Positions 13,114 to 16,222 of a stretch of DNA of 16,222 nucleotides are shown here, one piece after another (position 1 is the first letter of the stretch; every line of letters begins with the position of its first letter). Under the pieces are notes generated by a model that saw only the letters and a list, made by a program, of their open reading frames with translations, was not told the DNA's origin and did no database searches. Origin of the DNA: JAUSPI01 sp964650385. GTDB taxonomy: Bacteria; Desulfobacterota; Syntrophia; Syntrophales; JADFWA01. Location of the stretch: the NCBI GenBank assembly GCA_964650385.1, contig CAZYTP010000059.1, positions 1-16,222 on the forward strand, given 5' to 3'. The translations under genes were made by a program, and so were the position numbers.

Positions 13114-15168
13114 TCAGTCATCCCCCTCAGGTATTTTTTCCGCATTTTCCATCCACACTGTGGCTTCGCTGTCACTCGGAGCCCTGTAATCACCTCTCGG
13201 AGAGAGGGAACCGCCAGAACTAACCTTGGGACCGTTGGGTACGCAGGAGCGCTTGAACTGGCTAATCTTAAAAAATCTGAAAAGGTAAACCTTAAGCCAG
13301 TGCTTGATTTCTCCCAGCGTGTACTCATTTCTCCTGTGTTCCGGTACATCGGGCCATGCCCACTTTTCTTTATTTCTCCAGGCGCCGTATGCCAAAAAGG
13401 CGATTTTTGTGGGGAGATACCCGAATCGAGTAGTATAAAAATTATTAAAGTCCTGCAGCTCATATGGGCCTATTTCTGATTCAGTCTTTTGTGTCGGCTG
13501 TTCTCCGTCTTTGCCGGGAATCAATTCCGGGCTGATTTCCGTTTCAAGAATATCAAAAAGGATGTCCGATGTTTCCTGATTGAGCTGAATAGTATTTGCC
13601 ACCCAGCGGATCAGGTATTGTATCAGGGTCTTGGGGACGCTGGTGTTCACGTTGTAGTGGGACATATGATCACCAACCCCGTAGGTACACCATCCGAGTG
13701 CCAGTTCGCTGAGGTCTCCCGTTCCAATGACCAGTGCATCTCTCAGGTTGGCAATGCGAAACAGATGGGAGGTGCGTTCTCCGGCCTGAACATTCTCGAA
13801 AGTAACATCATAAACGTCATTTCCTTCCGCATAGGGATGACCGATATCCTTGAACATCTGCATACAGCTGTTTTTAATGTCAATCTCATTTGCCTCCACA
13901 CCGAGAGCCTTCATTAACTTCACCGCATTGGTGTAAGTTTTATCCGTAGTTGCAAAACCGGGCATTGTATAAGCCTTGATGTTGGATCGCGGTAGATTGA
14001 GGAGATCCATGGTCCGTGCCGCCACGATGAGCGCATGCGTGGAATCGAGCCCGCCAGATATTCCGATAACAACATTCTGAATACCTGAGGACTTCAATCT
14101 TTTGACAAGGCCCTGGACCTGTATATTGTATGCCTCAAAGCAGAGCTGGTCACGTTTAGCAGGATCTGCGGGAACGTAGGGAAATCTGGGATATTCCCTT
14201 GTCAGCAGAATCCGACCGCCGGGGGTCTTCAGTGAAAAAGAGACTTTACGGAATCCTGCGAGTATATCTTTGTGTGTCCGGGCGTTCTGGCCAAAGCTTG
14301 TCATGCGCATTCTGTCTTGGGCAAGACGGTCCAGATCTAAATCTGCATAGATGATTTGAGGGTCTTTAGAAAATCGTTTAGACTCTGACAGCAGGTCGCC
14401 ATTCTCATAGGCCATGGCATGGCCATCCCATGCGAGATCTGTGGTTGATTCCCCTGAGCCGGCTGCCGAATAAAGATATGCCGACAAGCATCGTGCCGAC
14501 TGGCTTGAAGCAAGGCTGTGGCGGTATTCCGATTTTCCTATAATAACATTGGAAGCAGAGAGATTCCCGACTACAGTTGCTCCCGCCATCGCCGCAAATC
14601 CGGATGGTGGTACAGGGACCCATATATCTTCGCATATCTCTATATAGAATTTGAAATGTTTGATATTTTCCACATCAAATATGATATTTGCTCCGAAGGG
14701 AATGTTCTTCTGTCCGCAGAGATCGATTGTTTCAGAAAGCGCTTCCTCAGCGGGGCTGAACTGACGGCCTTCGTAAAATTCCCGGTAATTGGGGAGATAG
14801 GATTTAATCGCGACTCCGAGGATATTTCCACGGTAGAGAACAATCCCGCAGTTAAAGAGGAAGGAATCGACCTGAAGAGGCGCTCCCACGACCATGATGA
14901 GATCTAAATTTCTGGTGGCGTCGATTATATAATAGAGTGAGTCCAGTACACTCTGCAGAAGGGCATCCTGGTGAAAGAGGTCTTCGTTGGAATAGGCCGA
15001 GATTCCGAGTTCCGGGAAGAGGGCAAAGATGGCGTTGTTCGCTGTGGCCTCTTTTGCCAGCTTGACCGTACTCTCAGCATTAAAGACCGTATCGGCAACC
15101 CGCAACTCCGGTATGCAGACGGCAACTTTTACGAATCCATGATTGTAAAGATTAAAAAACTGTTTCAT
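13114..15168 (-). CDS. nadE: Glutamine-dependent NAD+ synthetase, 684 aa
   Basis: Catalyses the last step of NAD+ synthesis: deamido-NAD+ + ATP + glutamine. The N-terminal nitrilase-like glutaminase domain carries the catalytic triad: Glu53 in LFPELGISAYS, Lys122 in AIKSYLPNYREF, and Cys179 in FYIEICEDIWVP. The C-terminal synthetase domain has the ATP pyrophosphatase loop GISGGLDST (369-377), then YTMPGFATTDKTYTNA, LVIGTGDLSELALGWCTYGV and KAFLAYG-type sequence near FLAYGAWRNKE. Length and triad positions correspond to the long form known from Mycobacterium tuberculosis (679 aa; Glu52, Lys121, Cys176). ATG 15168 is preceded by AGAGG at 8 nt. A near-consensus promoter lies at 15252-15280. The small zinc-ribbon gene follows directly. 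Confidence 0.96.
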   Translation of the reverse strand: MKQFFNLYNHGFVKVAVCIPELRVADTVFNAESTVKLAKEATANNAIFALFPELGISAYSNEDLFHQDALLQSVLDSLYYIIDATRNLDLIMVVGAPLQVDSFLFNCGIVLYRGNILGVAIKSYLPNYREFYEGRQFSPAEEALSETIDLCGQKNIPFGANIIFDVENIKHFKFYIEICEDIWVPVPPSGFAAMAGATVVGNLSASNVIIGKSEYRHSLASSQSARCLSAYLYSAAGSGESTTDLAWDGHAMAYENGDLLSESKRFSKDPQIIYADLDLDRLAQDRMRMTSFGQNARTHKDILAGFRKVSFSLKTPGGRILLTREYPRFPYVPADPAKRDQLCFEAYNIQVQGLVKRLKSSGIQNVVIGISGGLDSTHALIVAARTMDLLNLPRSNIKAYTMPGFATTDKTYTNAVKLMKALGVEANEIDIKNSCMQMFKDIGHPYAEGNDVYDVTFENVQAGERTSHLFRIANLRDALVIGTGDLSELALGWCTYGVGDHMSHYNVNTSVPKTLIQYLIRWVANTIQLNQETSDILFDILETEISPELIPGKDGEQPTQKTESEIGPYELQDFNNFYTTRFGYLPTKIAFLAYGAWRNKEKWAWPDVPEHRRNEYTLGEIKHWLKVYLFRFFKISQFKRSCVPNGPKVSSGGSLSPRGDYRAPSDSEATVWMENAEKIPEGDD

Positions 15169-15600
15169 GGTTTTTACCTCTATGTTTAATGGGTCGGTAA
15201 AAAATCGAGCGGGCTTTTAGCCTCTTTTATCGTCAAGCTTTTAACTGTATGAGTATAAATCATTGTCGTTCTTACGTCAATGTGCCACAATAATTCCTTA
15301 ATAGTGCCGTAACTTAATTTCCGATTCTAAATTTTTATAGACGGGTCTCCAGTCGGCGCTGATTAATTTTAAGCCGGGGTTTTTTATTGAAATATTCCCC
15401 TTTTTAGTATTTAATGCCGGTATCTCATCCTGAACAGAGCTCTTTGTTTCGTGAAATTGCCAATCTTGCTGCAAAATATGCGTATTTAAAGTTATATAGC
15501 TGTAAAGCTATAATAAATCAAAACAATATTCATCAAGTTTTTTATTTTCGGAAAGTTATACTAAAACTATATACTAATTGGTTCGCTTTGAGGCAATGGA
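15169..15600. other. 432-bp A+T-rich intergenic region left of the Nmad2-like gene
   Basis: The left third holds the nadE leader and promoter. The rest is A+T-rich with no convincing gene; a 72-codon open frame at 15414-15632 has no ribosome binding site or family likeness. A perfect inverted repeat TATAGCT-GTAA-AGCTATA lies at 15495-15512. GTTATAC at 15556-15562 is the nearest thing to an integron core site, but it does not fit GTTRRRY. The composition changes sharply at about 15600. Confidence 0.5.
15252..15280 (-). promoter_or_regulatory. Strong candidate promoter of nadE
   Basis: Minus strand: TTGACG (15280-15275), 17-nt spacer, TATACT (15257-15252). Five of six positions match in each box. 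The predicted start is near 15245, with a leader of about 77 nt. A small GGCTAAAAGCC hairpin lies within the leader near 15214-15224. I did not recognise a riboswitch. Confidence 0.6.
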
Positions 15601-16080
15601 ATGACTTCTCCGCACTACGTTTACCGAGTTGATCATGATCTCGGATTCGCACCTCATATAAGCAATGGCGTCTGTACAGTTTGTGGCTGCAAGAGCACTA
15701 CAGTTGAGAGGTGGGCGCGAAAGGGTAGCTGGATAGTCGGGCTTGGCGGCGTCGGAACTGGGCGAAAAGATTCCTTGATCTATGCAATGCAAGTTGACGA
15801 CAATCCGCCGTATGCAATCTTCAAAGAAGCCAATCCGAAGCTCGCCAGTTATTTGGCCGGAGTCGGGATTGCTGCAGATGCTCTGGTTCTCGTGTCTCGA
15901 AAGTTCTACTATTTTGGGAATCGATCGCCTGTTGTTCCGCAGGAACTTCGGCACATAATTCATCCCACTCATGGCTGCAAGAGAGTCACTGACGCCGATA
16001 TCGCGCTCTTGAGGAGATTGATCTTGGACAAGTATTCTGTCGGGAAGCACGGGACACCAAACAATAGTCGATCCTCGTAG
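15601..16080 (+). CDS. Nmad2-like putative nucleotide-modification-associated protein, 159 aa
   Basis: The opening HYVYRVDHDLGFAPHI, then GVCTVCGCKSTTVERWARKG, SWIVGLGGVGTG, LIYAMQV, VLVSRKFYYFG and a final GCKRVTDADIALLRRLI match the pattern I recall for the Nmad2 (nucleotide modification associated domain 2) family: GFAP, CT..CK, a small residue before WxxG, LIYAMxV, SRxFxYFG. The family is linked in the literature to modified nucleotides in phages and mobile DNA; the biochemical activity is not established. It has a Cys pair (CTVC) and Cys28 onward that could bind metal. The ribosome binding site is GAGG (15590-15593), 7 nt before ATG 15601. Unlike its neighbours it uses mostly CGN arginine codons and is richer in G+C, which suggests transfer. 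A possible attC follows. The family assignment is moderate. Confidence 0.65.
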   Translation: MTSPHYVYRVDHDLGFAPHISNGVCTVCGCKSTTVERWARKGSWIVGLGGVGTGRKDSLIYAMQVDDNPPYAIFKEANPKLASYLAGVGIAADALVLVSRKFYYFGNRSPVVPQELRHIIHPTHGCKRVTDADIALLRRLILDKYSVGKHGTPNNSRSS

Positions 16081-16127
16081 TGTGGAACGTGCGGCCCGAG
16101 GAGCGCAACCGCCGAGGCGAACAAGCG

Positions 16128-16172
16128 GCTGCAGCAGATCGCGCCTAAAAGGCGCTCCTGCTGAGCTGCAGC
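16128..16172. repeat. Nested G+C-rich hairpin after the Nmad2-like gene
   Basis: GCGCCT-AAA-AGGCGC (16141-16155) is a perfect 6-bp hairpin. Outside it GCTGCAGCAG (16128-16137) pairs imperfectly with CTGCTGAGCTGCAGC (16158-16172). This could act as a terminator for the Nmad2-like gene, though no T-run follows, or it could compete with the attC-like fold described separately. Confidence 0.5.
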
Positions 16173-16203
16173 GAACCCCGCAGTGAGATGAAAAGTTAGG
16201 CGC
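16141..16203 (+). other. Candidate integron attC recombination site
   Basis: A 63-nt imperfect palindrome lies directly after the Nmad2-like gene and in the same orientation. The right end is GTTAGGC (16195-16201), an exact match to the R' core consensus GTTRRRY. The left box GCCTAAA (16143-16149) matches RYYYAAC at six of seven. Outer arms GCGCCTAA and TTAGGCGC pair over 8 bp. Inner arms CTCCTGC (16155-16161) and GCAGTGAG (16080+100 to +107, that is 16180-16187) pair with one unpaired base, as in attC L boxes. Against it: the unpaired base is on the right arm, where attC sites normally carry it on the left, and no upstream attC, attI or integrase is seen. Confidence 0.42.
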
Positions 16204-16222
16204 AATTAGATTGCTCAAATTG

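Noticed and set aside
15414..15632. 72-codon plus-strand open frame before the Nmad2-like gene
   Set aside because: No ribosome binding site, A+T-rich random-looking protein, and it overlaps the real gene in another frame.
15574..16218. 214-codon minus-strand open frame opposite the Nmad2-like gene
   Set aside because: No recognisable motifs; the plus-strand frame has a good ribosome binding site and family motifs. The open frame follows from G+C-rich codon use.

Overview
The window reads as a chromosomal segment of a Gram-negative anaerobe of the Desulfobacterota/Deltaproteobacteria type, with a moderate-to-low G+C content. This placement is an inference from gene content and layout: a DUF3426/MJ0042 zinc-ribbon protein beside hpt, tandem CNNM/CorC proteins beside a GlmU-like nucleotidyltransferase, a long two-domain NadE, and frequent TTG starts. 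A run of exactly 100 N (10582-10681) shows that this is a draft scaffold, possibly a metagenome bin.

Layout. (1) 1-595, plus: the last codons of acetyl-CoA synthetase and a small ABM-fold protein. (2) 718-4093, minus: two overlapping CNNM/CorC-type membrane proteins followed by a GlmU-like protein that has only the uridylyltransferase domain; its last codons lie inside a perfect 12-bp inverted repeat. (3) 4251-8533, plus: a promoter, a 155-nt leader and a purD-purH-purE-tsaC operon. PurD resembles archaeal rather than ordinary bacterial PurD. (4) 8505-9503, minus: a two-TM MthK-like K+ channel whose 3' end overlaps tsaC tail-to-tail. (5) 9792-11606, minus: hpt followed by a membrane zinc-ribbon protein with an 87-bp in-frame acidic repeat. 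The scaffold gap lies inside this repeat. (6) 12014-12877, plus: RNase D-like exonuclease. (7) 12914-15168, minus: nadE and a tiny double-CxxC protein. (8) 15601-16222, plus: an Nmad2-like gene with different codon use, followed by a G+C-rich structured stretch that resembles an integron attC site at the window edge.

How the genes fit together. Purine metabolism dominates: de novo IMP synthesis (PurD, PurE, PurH), salvage (Hpt) and NAD formation (NadE). The rest is housekeeping: tRNA t6A synthesis (TsaC), RNA processing (RNase D), ion homeostasis (CNNM pair, K+ channel), acetate activation (Acs) and UDP-sugar formation. The accessory part is the right edge (Nmad2-like gene plus possible attC). 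Smaller signs of mobile or repetitive DNA are the palindrome at 706-736, a related pair of hairpin elements near 9583 and 11933, and the 87-bp repeat. No complete defence system, CRISPR array, transposase, tRNA or rRNA was seen.
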